The position numbers and the translations under genes are program-made. Below the pieces are notes generated by a model, which was given only the letters and a program-made list of their open reading frames with translations, ran no database searches and was not told where the DNA came from. Positions 1 to 7,304 of a stretch of 64,000 bases of DNA are shown piece by piece (positions within the stretch are counted from its first letter, which is position 1; the number at the start of each line of letters is the position of its first letter). Source of the DNA: Geobacter sp. UBA6151 (GTDB lineage: Bacteria; Desulfobacterota; Desulfuromonadia; Geobacterales; Pseudopelobacteraceae); NCBI GenBank assembly GCA_002423105.1, contig DIUT01000066.1:25287-89286 (forward strand). Reading direction: 5' to 3'.

Positions 1-235
1 AGGTGCGGGGATCATCGGCAGGCGGCGTGATCACGTCGCAGCTCTCCACCAGCGCGATCTCCGGCGTCAGGCAAAAAACTCCCCCATCATCGGACGTTTC
101 AGGTCCCACGAGCAATCTGGGGTCAGCGGAACGGTGAAGTCCCGACAACGCGGCGGCCAGGCCCTCCGGGCCCAGTTTAGCCGCTCAACCGGCAGCTTTA
201 ACTGTCTGGGTCAGTTTGATCTTTGTGTTGGTCAT
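1..235 (-). CDS. selD: Selenophosphate synthase SelD, 5' part, Sec codon at position 17
   Basis: Makes selenophosphate, the selenium donor for Sec-tRNA and selenouridine. Reading from the ATG at 233-235, codon 17 is TGA (185-187). The frame stays open through it to the window edge. The translation after the TGA matches the SelD N-terminal region: a lysine right after the catalytic position (AAKLGP), then LLVGPETSDDGG (E. coli has LLVGNETRDDAA) and a DVITPPADDP stretch. The TGA falls exactly where E. coli SelD has catalytic Cys17, so it is read as selenocysteine. An ORF caller would stop after 16 residues. The start lies 10 bp after cbiB, so it is probably cotranscribed with the cobamide genes. 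The 3' end is outside the window. Confidence 0.9.
153..187 (-). promoter_or_regulatory. Putative bacterial SECIS hairpin of selD
   Basis: Directly after the TGA (187-185) the mRNA can fold. GCGGC (184-180) pairs with GCCGC (157-153), and GGCCC (172-168) pairs with GGGCC (164-160), leaving a GGA apical loop. A G-bearing loop about 18 nt after the UGA agrees with the known geometry of bacterial SECIS elements bound by SelB. The fold was drawn by hand and no energy was calculated. Confidence 0.55.
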
Positions 236-245
236 GGTCTGTCCG

Positions 246-1196
246 TTACGTGAAAACAGCAAGAAATGCAATGCCTATCATGGCCATCAACGCGGTGCTG
301 GCGTACATCAGTCGTATCGCACCCTGGTAGGCGGTCAGGCCAACAGGAATGCGTGGATCGCCGATGTACGCTTTTTCTTTGAACACACCACCATAGTGTG
401 CTCCGCCTCCCAGCCTGATTCCCAAGGCTCCGGCAGTTGCCGCCTCCGGGTGGCCGCTGTTGGGTGAAGGGTGATTGCGGTGATCGCGCCGCCAGATATG
501 CCAGGCGCCGGACCCCGATAGTCCCGCAAGTGCCGCGGTCAGCACCATCAAGAGCGCGGTCAGGCGGGCAGGCAGCAGGTTGACCAGGTCGTCCAACCGT
601 GCGGAAGCCCAGCCCATACGATAATAGCGCTCGTTGCGGTAGCCCACCATTGAGTCCAGTGTGCTGACCGCCTTGTAGGCCACCCCTCCCACCGGTCCGG
701 CAATGACCAGCCAGAAGAGCGGGGCGATGATGCCGTCCGAGCTGTTCTCGGCAACCGTTTCCACTGTGGCGCGCAGAATCGCTTCCTGATCCAACTCTGC
801 CGTGTCCCGGCCAACGATGCGGGCCAGCAACATGCGGGCAGCCGTGAGGTCGCCCTGGGCAACGGCAGCAACCACCAGATTCGATTCATGGTGCAGTGAG
901 CGGGCTGCCAGGCAGGTCCAGGTTATGAGCACTGTTGCCAGGTCACCCAGCAAGGGTGAAAGCTGGTACAGCAGGTAGAGCAGTAACCAAGCGGCACTGA
1001 CGGTACCGGCAACCGTCAGCAGGCAGAGCAGCAGGCCGCCGCCGTAGCCATCCAGTCCGATGCGCCGGTAGAGCTGTTCCTGGATGGTAATCAGGCGACC
1101 GATTCCCGCCACCGGGTGGGGCAGCCAGTGCGGATCTCCCAGAAACAGGTCCAGCAACAGCGCCGCTGCCAGCAGTTCAGGAGTAAGCAGGAACAT
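246..1196 (-). CDS. cbiB: Adenosylcobinamide-phosphate synthase CbiB (CobD)
   Basis: Attaches the aminopropanol-phosphate arm to adenosylcobyric acid, a late step of cobamide synthesis in the inner membrane. At 316 aa it is the usual size. The family signature GDPHWLPHPV is at residues 20-29, followed by several hydrophobic segments (around 50-95, 150-175, 195-225 and the C-terminus). Its ATG overlaps the stop of cobJ-cobQ by one base and selD follows 10 bp after its stop, so the three form a minus-strand operon. Confidence 0.93.
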   Translation of the reverse strand: MFLLTPELLAAALLLDLFLGDPHWLPHPVAGIGRLITIQEQLYRRIGLDGYGGGLLLCLLTVAGTVSAAWLLLYLLYQLSPLLGDLATVLITWTCLAARSLHHESNLVVAAVAQGDLTAARMLLARIVGRDTAELDQEAILRATVETVAENSSDGIIAPLFWLVIAGPVGGVAYKAVSTLDSMVGYRNERYYRMGWASARLDDLVNLLPARLTALLMVLTAALAGLSGSGAWHIWRRDHRNHPSPNSGHPEAATAGALGIRLGGGAHYGGVFKEKAYIGDPRIPVGLTAYQGAIRLMYASTALMAMIGIAFLAVFT

Positions 1197-3538
1197 TACA
1201 ACAGTCCGCAGATGGTGAGCAGGCGGGGCATATCCAGATGCTGTGCGAGATGATCAGCCAGACGATCATAGGGATCTGATGGTGGCACGGCTGCTGAGCG
1301 CTCTGTCAACCCTTTGGCACGGCGCAGACGGTTCAGTAATGCCTCCCGCAACGGCGCATCATCAAACAGACCATGTAGATAGGTGCCGATGATCCGTCCA
1401 TCCGGGGATACAGCGCCGTCGAACGCCGTTCCCTGGTGTGCGAACGGTTCGGCGTCACCAACGATGCTGCTTGTGCCTGCGTGAATCTCATAGCCGCCAA
1501 TGGACTGTTGCCAGTCAGGAATGGCCCGGATTGCGCCGGACGCAGGGTGAACTGCTGTCAGGCGGGTGATTTTTTCAGGATGCAGCATGGTATGCACCGG
1601 CAAAAGTCCGAGAGCAGGTGCTGCTGCTACCGTGGATTCCACGTGGTCCGGGTCCTCCAGATGTGCCCCCAGCATCTGGTAGCCGCCGCAGATTCCCAGA
1701 ACTGTTCCCCGGAAGGCGGTGATGGCCTGCTCCAACCCTTGTTGCCGCAGCCAGTTCAGGTCGGCGATGGTGGCCTTGCTGCCGGGAATGACCAGCAGGT
1801 CCAACCCTGCAAACTGTTCCGGCCGGTCAATGTAGCAGAGATGCAGGTCCGGTTCCCAGTGCAAGGGGTCGAAATCGGTGAAGTTGGCGATGCGGGGCAG
1901 CCGCAGTACGCCAACGCACAGTTTGTCCGATGGGCGCAGCTGATTGTCATCGGTTGGCAGGGCCAGGGAGTCTTCTGCCGGCAGGGTCAGGTTCTGCAAC
2001 CAGGGCACCACCCCCAGCACCGGGATGTTGCAGCGCTGTTCGATGAAGCGTAGTCCCGGCTCCAGTATTGCCGGGTCACCGCGGAAACGGTTGATCACCA
2101 CCCCTTTTACCAGCGCACGTTCCCAGGGTTCCAGCAGTTCCATGCTGCCCACCACCTGGGCGAAAACGCCCCCCCGTTCGATGTCGGCAACCAGGATTGC
2201 CGGAGCGTTGTCGGCCATCCTCGCCACCGCCAGATTCGCAATATCGCGCTCCTTCAGGTTGATCTCGGCAATGGAACCAGCCCCCTCCATCACAATGAAG
2301 TCGGCGCGCTGTCGCAGGCGCTCAAAGCTTTCCCGGACCTTTTCAAAGGCAACGGGCTTGTAGCGGTCATATTCGGCCACCTGCATCACCCCCACGGCCT
2401 TGCCCTGGATGATCACCTGGCTGCCGGTGTCGGTGGTGGGTTTCAGCAGGACCGGATTCATATCGGTGTGGGCCGGGATGCGGCAGGCTGTGGCCTGGCA
2501 GGCCTGCGCCCGTCCGATCTCGCCCCCTTCAGGGGTTACCGCAGCGTTCAGGGCCATGTTCTGGGATTTAAACGGTGCCACCTTTAAACCCCGGCGCACC
2601 AGCAGGCGGCAGATACCGGCGGTGATGGCGGATTTGCCGACATCCGAGGCGGTGCCGACCACCATCAAAGAGCAGGGTCCGGGGTCCGGGGTCCGGGGTC
2701 CAGAACATTCATACGGGCTGTCTGGGTGTTTCTGGCCCCTGGCCCCTGGCCCCTGGCCCCTGAACTCTTGCTTCTTTTCATACCCCCGCGGTGTGACCAT
2801 TCTGCCCGCACTGTCCACGAATGTGGCGCTGTTGCCGATGATAACCACTGTTGCCATATCCACCGTGCAGGCCGGAAGCTCTTCCAATGTGCTCACTTGT
2901 ACCTCTTCTGCATCCCGGCAGGCGTTGCGGACAATACCTACTGGCGTTGCGGCTGGCCGGTAGGTAAGGCAGATGCTACAGGCTTCGTCGAGCTGGGTAG
3001 TACGGCGACTGCTGCGTGGGTTGTAGAGTGCAATCACGAAGTCCGCTGCTGCTGCTGCCGCAAGCCTGGTGCGGATGGTTTCCCACGGCGTCAGCAGGTC
3101 GGACAGGGAGATGATGGCAGTGTCGTGCATCAGCGGCGCTCCCAGGCGGGAGGCGGCAGCCTGCAAGGCTGAAATGCCGGGAATGACCTCCACCGGAAGC
3201 AGGTTGTCTCCTTCCGCGGCCAGCAATTCCAGCACTAAACCGGCCATGCCGTAGATGCCGGCGTCTCCGCCGGAAATCAGCGCAACCCGTTTGCCGATTC
3301 GGGCCTGTTCAATGGCGGCGCGGCAGCGGTCAATCTCGCGGGTCATGCCGGAACTGAGCAGCTGTTTTCCCTGAACAAGTGTTCCCAGTTGATTCAGATA
3401 GGGGGCATAGCCAACCAGGGTGTCGGCTTGCGTGATGGCAGAGTGTGCGGCAGGGGTCAGGTGGTCAGGGGAGCCGGGACCGCTCCCGACAATACTGAGC
3501 AGTCCTGCAACGGAATGATCTGATGTTGATAGTTTCAT
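1196..3538 (-). CDS. cobJ-cobQ: CobJ-CobQ fusion: precorrin-3B C17-methyltransferase + cobyric acid synthase
   Basis: A 780-residue bifunctional corrin-ring enzyme. Residues about 12-255 are the CbiH/CobJ SAM methyltransferase (GSGPGSP near 18-24, SGGDAGIYGMA near 88-98), ending at a typical TPRGYEKK terminus. Residues about 290-780 are cobyric acid synthase: P-loop GTASDVGKS, KSQNMALN, and a glutamine amidotransferase domain with the nucleophilic Cys in GICGGYQML and a late HGLFDD. The two are joined by a 34-residue Gly/Pro/Arg-rich linker encoded by two heptanucleotide repeat arrays (2675-2701 and 2733-2760). The linker looks like a former intergenic spacer that is open in frame. An internal ATG at 2665 could still start CobQ alone. 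Confidence 0.9.
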   Translation of the reverse strand: MKLSTSDHSVAGLLSIVGSGPGSPDHLTPAAHSAITQADTLVGYAPYLNQLGTLVQGKQLLSSGMTREIDRCRAAIEQARIGKRVALISGGDAGIYGMAGLVLELLAAEGDNLLPVEVIPGISALQAAASRLGAPLMHDTAIISLSDLLTPWETIRTRLAAAAAADFVIALYNPRSSRRTTQLDEACSICLTYRPAATPVGIVRNACRDAEEVQVSTLEELPACTVDMATVVIIGNSATFVDSAGRMVTPRGYEKKQEFRGQGPGARGQKHPDSPYECSGPRTPDPGPCSLMVVGTASDVGKSAITAGICRLLVRRGLKVAPFKSQNMALNAAVTPEGGEIGRAQACQATACRIPAHTDMNPVLLKPTTDTGSQVIIQGKAVGVMQVAEYDRYKPVAFEKVRESFERLRQRADFIVMEGAGSIAEINLKERDIANLAVARMADNAPAILVADIERGGVFAQVVGSMELLEPWERALVKGVVINRFRGDPAILEPGLRFIEQRCNIPVLGVVPWLQNLTLPAEDSLALPTDDNQLRPSDKLCVGVLRLPRIANFTDFDPLHWEPDLHLCYIDRPEQFAGLDLLVIPGSKATIADLNWLRQQGLEQAITAFRGTVLGICGGYQMLGAHLEDPDHVESTVAAAPALGLLPVHTMLHPEKITRLTAVHPASGAIRAIPDWQQSIGGYEIHAGTSSIVGDAEPFAHQGTAFDGAVSPDGRIIGTYLHGLFDDAPLREALLNRLRRAKGLTERSAAVPPSDPYDRLADHLAQHLDMPRLLTICGLL
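2675..2701. repeat. Heptanucleotide tandem repeat (GGGTCCG x3.9) in the cobJ-cobQ linker
   Basis: Nearly four perfect copies of GGGTCCG lie inside the coding sequence and translate on the minus strand as a Gly-Pro-Arg-Thr-Pro-Asp tract. The unit is not a multiple of three, so gaining or losing one copy would shift the frame between the two enzyme domains. Confidence 0.9.
2733..2760. repeat. Heptanucleotide tandem repeat (TGGCCCC x4) in the cobJ-cobQ linker
   Basis: Four perfect copies of TGGCCCC lie 31 bp from the GGGTCCG array and encode the other half of the low-complexity linker. As with its neighbour, a one-unit slip changes the reading frame. Confidence 0.9.
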
Positions 3539-3593
3539 GGCGTGGAATGATACGGGAAGCCCCTCCAGCCTTCAAGAGCTTTTCATGAATGGC

Positions 3594-3621
3594 TTGTAAT
3601 CGGTTAAACTTTGGTTACAAT
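3594..3621 (+). promoter_or_regulatory. Sigma-70-type promoter for the cNMP-binding gene
   Basis: TTGTAA (3594-3599), a 16-bp spacer, then TACAAT (3616-3621), about 60 bp before the ATG at 3683. The 144-bp gap to the divergent cobJ-cobQ gene contains no other clear promoter. Confidence 0.55.
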
Positions 3622-3682
3622 GTCTAAAAAATAGTCAGACAGGGAATCTGGTTTTGTCTGGATACTTGGGGAGAATAGATTT

Positions 3683-4195
3683 ATGGAATCGCTTGATGGG
3701 CGGCTCAAACGTTTAGGGATGGAGCAACACAACCTGTCATTGCAGGAGAAAGTTGCATTGCTTGAGAAGAGCAAGCTGGGAACCGGTATGAGAAGCGAGG
3801 AGTTGCAGATTCTGGCTGGTTATTGCACGTCCTGGCTGGCAACTGTTGATACGGTATTGTTTCATCAGGGGGATGACAGTGATTTTCTCTGTCTGGTGTG
3901 CAAGGGCCGGGTAGCAGTTGTCCGAGACGACAGGTTGCATGCGCCGAAGGAGATTGCCACGATTGTTCCGGGCCAGACCGTTGGCGAGATGGCTATTATT
4001 GACCGGGAGCCGCGTTCAGCAACGGTTGTTGCCCGTACGCCGGTACAGCTGCTGTTACTGGATGAAAAATCATTTGACCTGATGGCTGAAGAGGTACCCA
4101 GATTGTGGGGCAAGACTCTGTTACGTCTGGCGCGTACCTTAAGCAAGCGCTTGCGCCAGACCAGCGGTGTACTTGCTGAATACCTTGATGTTTGA
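3683..4195 (+). CDS. Cyclic-nucleotide-binding domain protein (no HTH)
   Basis: 170 residues. The first 40 look helical and may be dimer-forming. Residues about 50-165 form one cNMP-binding beta-barrel, with FHQGDDSDFLCLV and a phosphate-binding-cassette-like stretch VGEMAIIDREPRSATVVA. The protein ends right after the barrel and has no helix-turn-helix, so it is not a Crp/Fnr transcription factor. It is more likely a stand-alone nucleotide sensor acting through a partner. It is monocistronic and convergent with the transglycosylase gene (24 bp between stops). Confidence 0.8.
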   Translation: MESLDGRLKRLGMEQHNLSLQEKVALLEKSKLGTGMRSEELQILAGYCTSWLATVDTVLFHQGDDSDFLCLVCKGRVAVVRDDRLHAPKEIATIVPGQTVGEMAIIDREPRSATVVARTPVQLLLLDEKSFDLMAEEVPRLWGKTLLRLARTLSKRLRQTSGVLAEYLDV

Positions 4196-4218
4196 GAGCA
4201 GCTGGAGAACAACCGAAA

Positions 4219-5049
4219 TTACCCGATGTAGCTGTCGTAATATTGTTTGACCTTGACCAGGTAGTCGCGGGTTTCCCGTGGCAGCCGGTCCGGTTTACGG
4301 TCAACGTTACCCGGCCCCCAATTGTAGGCCGCCAGCGCTGAATCAACATCACCGTTGTAGCGATCAAGCATGCTCTTCAAAAACCTGGTTCCCCCCATGA
4401 CGTTCTGTTCCGGATCAAAGGAGTCGGTTACCCCCAATCCCCTTGCTGTTGCGGGCATCAGTTGCATCAGTCCCTGGGCTCCCGCATGGGAAACAGCACG
4501 AGGATTAAAATTGCTTTCTGCTTTGATGACGGCCCGTATCAGCCCCTGATCAACGCCGTAACGCCGTGACGCCTTTTCAATCAGTTGTTCTACGTTTGCA
4601 GAGCGCGGAGAATCCTGGGTGCTTGGAGTGATTGGTGTGATCTGCTTTTTTTCCAGCGGAGCCTCTGTAAGAACCCCTGACTCTGTCAGCATCCGTTCAG
4701 GTTTTACGGCAGGTGCGCGCCCGGATTCCTGTGCCTGGTGGGCCATATAGGTTTGCAGTGAGGCTGAAAGTTGCGGAAGACCAGAAGTTGCCGATAACAG
4801 TTCATTGTCGTGGTCTTCGGTATCGGACAGCATTGCCAGTGAACTGCGCAGGGCTGACAGACGCAAGGATTCGGCAACCTTCTGCAACTCTTCCGGAGAA
4901 CCATTTTTGAGCAGAGTATCCTGAGCAGCAATGCGGTCGAGTCTTTCGGAAAACAGTGTGGAGGCGACCGGCAGATCACGGGATGTGCGTAATCTTTCCG
5001 GGTGGGGAGTCAACGCTGAAACAGGAATCTGTGCCGGATTTATAGCCAT
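4219..5049 (-). CDS. Lytic transglycosylase (SLT domain)
   Basis: 276 residues. The C-terminal 120 are a Slt70-type lysozyme fold: catalytic Glu in AVIKAESNFNP, then GAQGLMQLMPATA and AAYNWGPGNV motifs. This fold cleaves peptidoglycan with anhydromuropeptide formation. The N-terminal 150 residues are polar and low in motifs, and no convincing signal peptide is visible, so export would need another route (flagellar or type III export is possible). The gene starts 13 bp after the FleQ-like regulator ends and is probably cotranscribed with it, which fits a flagellum-associated muralytic role. Confidence 0.85.
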   Translation of the reverse strand: MAINPAQIPVSALTPHPERLRTSRDLPVASTLFSERLDRIAAQDTLLKNGSPEELQKVAESLRLSALRSSLAMLSDTEDHDNELLSATSGLPQLSASLQTYMAHQAQESGRAPAVKPERMLTESGVLTEAPLEKKQITPITPSTQDSPRSANVEQLIEKASRRYGVDQGLIRAVIKAESNFNPRAVSHAGAQGLMQLMPATARGLGVTDSFDPEQNVMGGTRFLKSMLDRYNGDVDSALAAYNWGPGNVDRKPDRLPRETRDYLVKVKQYYDSYIG

Positions 5050-5062
5050 AAACAGTACCTTT

Positions 5063-6460
5063 TTATGCAGCCTGCAGGTTTTTCTTTTTCAACTTCTCGA
5101 TCAAGGTGGTCCGCTTCAGGTTCAACAAGGTTGCAGCCTCTTTTTTATTGCCCCCCGTCCGTGCAAGGGCCAGCTGAATGAGGCGGTTTTCAAAAGCATC
5201 CACAATACTATTCAGGCAGATTCCTTCCGGCGGTAGTTCCTCGTTTGCTGCTATGCCAGCGGGAGCCGCACCGGCTGGCACTGCCACGGGATGAAGCTGG
5301 GCTGGCAGATACTTCTCCGGAAGATCGTCGGGGGTTATAAAACCGCTTTCCTTTATGGTGACCATCCGTTCCACCAGATTTTCCAGTTCGCGCACATTGC
5401 CGGGCCAGGCATAGTGGCATAGTATCTCAAGCGCTTCCCTGGAAAATCCTCGAACCAGACGCCGTTTGTCACGGTTGAACTGCCCCAGAAAATGGTTGAT
5501 CAGCAGCGGAATATCCTCATGGCGCTCCCGCAGCGGAGTGATGGTAATCGGAATTACCGAGAGTCTATAGTAAAGATCCTCCCGGAAGTCGCGGCTGGCT
5601 ACCTGCTCCTCAAGGTTCTTGTTGGTGGCGGCGATGATCCGCACATCCACTTTTTGTGATCTGGTTGAGCCAACCGGCTCAAATTCCTTGGTCTGTAGTA
5701 CCCGTAACAGCTTGACTTGCAGGTTGGCTTTCATGTCACCGATCTCATCCAGAAACAGCGTGCCCTTGTCAGCGATTTCGAAGCGTCCAGCCCGGTTGGC
5801 ATACGCTCCGGTAAAGGAGCCCTTGACATGGCCGAACAGCTCACTTTCCAGCAGGTCGTCCGGGATTGCGGCGCAGTTTATCGGTACGAAATTCCGGTTG
5901 CTCCGTCCGGAAAGTTGATGTATGGCTCGCGCTGCAAGTTCCTTGCCGGTTCCGGACTCTCCCTGGATCAGTACTGTTGCAGTGGACTCGGCAATCTTCT
6001 CGATCATCTCGAAAAGACTTACCATCTGACGGCTTTTGCCGATGATGGTTGAACAGAGGAAGTGAGGGTACTCCTCTGTTGCAGGGTCATGGGTTCGCAG
6101 CTTAAGGGCATGGTATTCCTGGGCGCGCATAACCATGCTTTCCAGCTCGTCCAGGTTCAGTGGTTTCGGTATGAACAGCCAGCGCTCACTCTGAGGCAGT
6201 ACGTGTGCCCCATCAGCTTTGTCGTAGGCTATCACTACCAGATTGCAATCTTCAACTTTTTCCTGGACATTAAGCTGCTGTGCCAGCAGCTCAGGTAGGT
6301 TTGCAATCAATATCTTGGGAGTGGTTGGAGTGTCTGTGTCAAAAAAACCGACACGATCAGTGACGATGGTTGTGTCATATCCCTGATATGTCAGAAAAGC
6401 CAACAGCAGGTCACGGGTTTTCCGGTCGCTGTCAAAAATAAAAAGCTTGCTGTGGGTCAT
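5063..6460 (-). CDS. Sigma-54-dependent activator, FleQ-like, with degenerate receiver
   Basis: 465 residues: receiver-like domain (1-125), AAA+ sigma-54 activation domain (about 135-370), Fis-type HTH (about 425-465). Visible motifs are Walker A GESGTGKE, loop GSFTGA (A to S change in GAFTGA), Walker B GTLFLDEIGD, and an HTH ending LKRTTLIEKLKKK as in FleQ/FlrA. The receiver keeps the acidic pair (D10, D12) and the lysine in FIPKP, but has Asn54 where the phospho-acceptor Asp should be, so phosphorylation is unlikely. Its place next to a transglycosylase and opposite the chemotaxis operon suggests control of motility genes (inference). Confidence 0.85.
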   Translation of the reverse strand: MTHSKLFIFDSDRKTRDLLLAFLTYQGYDTTIVTDRVGFFDTDTPTTPKILIANLPELLAQQLNVQEKVEDCNLVVIAYDKADGAHVLPQSERWLFIPKPLNLDELESMVMRAQEYHALKLRTHDPATEEYPHFLCSTIIGKSRQMVSLFEMIEKIAESTATVLIQGESGTGKELAARAIHQLSGRSNRNFVPINCAAIPDDLLESELFGHVKGSFTGAYANRAGRFEIADKGTLFLDEIGDMKANLQVKLLRVLQTKEFEPVGSTRSQKVDVRIIAATNKNLEEQVASRDFREDLYYRLSVIPITITPLRERHEDIPLLINHFLGQFNRDKRRLVRGFSREALEILCHYAWPGNVRELENLVERMVTIKESGFITPDDLPEKYLPAQLHPVAVPAGAAPAGIAANEELPPEGICLNSIVDAFENRLIQLALARTGGNKKEAATLLNLKRTTLIEKLKKKNLQAA

Positions 6461-6513
6461 TGCAACCGCCTCATTTTTTTGTGACTTTTCTGACTGGTCG
6501 CTTGTTGTTGGAC

Positions 6514-6542
6514 AGTATAGAGCGTGATTGCCTTTGTGTCAA
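6514..6542 (-). promoter_or_regulatory. Sigma-70 promoter of the FleQ-like gene
   Basis: On the minus strand TTGACA (6542-6537), an exact 17-bp spacer, and TATACT (6519-6514). The predicted start lies about 45 nt before the ATG at 6460, which is preceded by a GAGGCGG ribosome site. Confidence 0.8.
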
Positions 6543-6619
6543 TAATCTGACTGAGCTGTGGTCCACTTTAACGAAAATAATCTCTGCATAAAGAAGATGT
6601 TCTATATCCTTCTCTGCCC

Positions 6620-6648
6620 TTGCACAGAGCAACGGAGCATGATAATAA
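6620..6648 (+). promoter_or_regulatory. Possible promoter of the chemotaxis operon
   Basis: TTGCAC (6620-6625), 17 bp, TAATAA (6643-6648), about 100 bp before cheW. A small TGCCG/CGGCA stem lies between it and the cheW ribosome site (CCGGAGG). Confidence 0.4.
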
Positions 6649-6750
6649 ATACCGTCCTGGCGGTCTGAGCCAAGCTATATTTATTGTTTCTGTTTTATTG
6701 CCGCGCCCCGGCATCTGAAATTATGAGAATACGAAACCGGAGGATGTTCA

Positions 6751-7257
6751 ATGTCAAATGCCCTGGTGCCGATGAAGGCTGTCAATGCCCATGCCGGTGA
6801 ACGCGGTGAGTTGATCCAGCTTGTCAGCTTCAGCCTTGATAATGAAGAGTATGGTGTTGATGTCCTGAAGGTACGGGAGATCATCCGGATGCCGGTTATT
6901 ACACGGGTACCCAACACCCCTCATTATGTGCAGGGGGTCATCAACCTGCGTGGCAAAGTCATTCCGATCATTTCCATGCGCACTCGTTTCGGCCTTTCTG
7001 TTGCCGGACATGACAAACAGACGCGTATCATGGTCATGGATGTCAGCGGCGAGTTGATGGGTTTTGTGGTGGACGCCGTTTCCGAGGTAATCAGAGTCTC
7101 CAGCAGTGAGATACAGCCCTCACCGGCTGTCATGACCAGCGGCATTGACCAGGAGTGTATTTCTGGAGTTATCAATCAGGCAGAACGTCTGCTGGTGCTG
7201 CTGAATCTCGAAAACATGTTTTCTCCCGAGGAACGGCAGTGCTTCAGCAGTCTGTAG
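6751..7257 (+). CDS. cheW: Chemotaxis scaffold CheW
   Basis: 168 residues: a single CheW SH3-like fold that couples chemoreceptors to CheA. Characteristic stretches are LVSFSLDNEEYGVDVLKVREIIR, read in two halves at residues 24-46, then VQGVINLRGKVIP and the mid-domain VMDVSGELMGFVVDAVSEV. A GGAGG ribosome site lies 9 bp before the ATG. It is the first gene of a five-gene plus-strand operon; cheA follows after 47 bp. Confidence 0.95.
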   Translation: MSNALVPMKAVNAHAGERGELIQLVSFSLDNEEYGVDVLKVREIIRMPVITRVPNTPHYVQGVINLRGKVIPIISMRTRFGLSVAGHDKQTRIMVMDVSGELMGFVVDAVSEVIRVSSSEIQPSPAVMTSGIDQECISGVINQAERLLVLLNLENMFSPEERQCFSSL

Positions 7258-7304
7258 TCAGCTCCCGATAGTTACCATTAATTACAGCACGACAGAGGTA
7301 TGTG

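Noticed and set aside
216..467. Plus-strand ORF of 83 codons over the selD/cbiB junction
   Set aside because: It is a shadow of cbiB and its frame shows no family resemblance.
3539..3682. Cobalamin riboswitch upstream of cobJ-cobQ
   Set aside because: The gap to the divergent gene is only 144 bp and already holds that gene's promoter; no B12-box-like core could be recognised.
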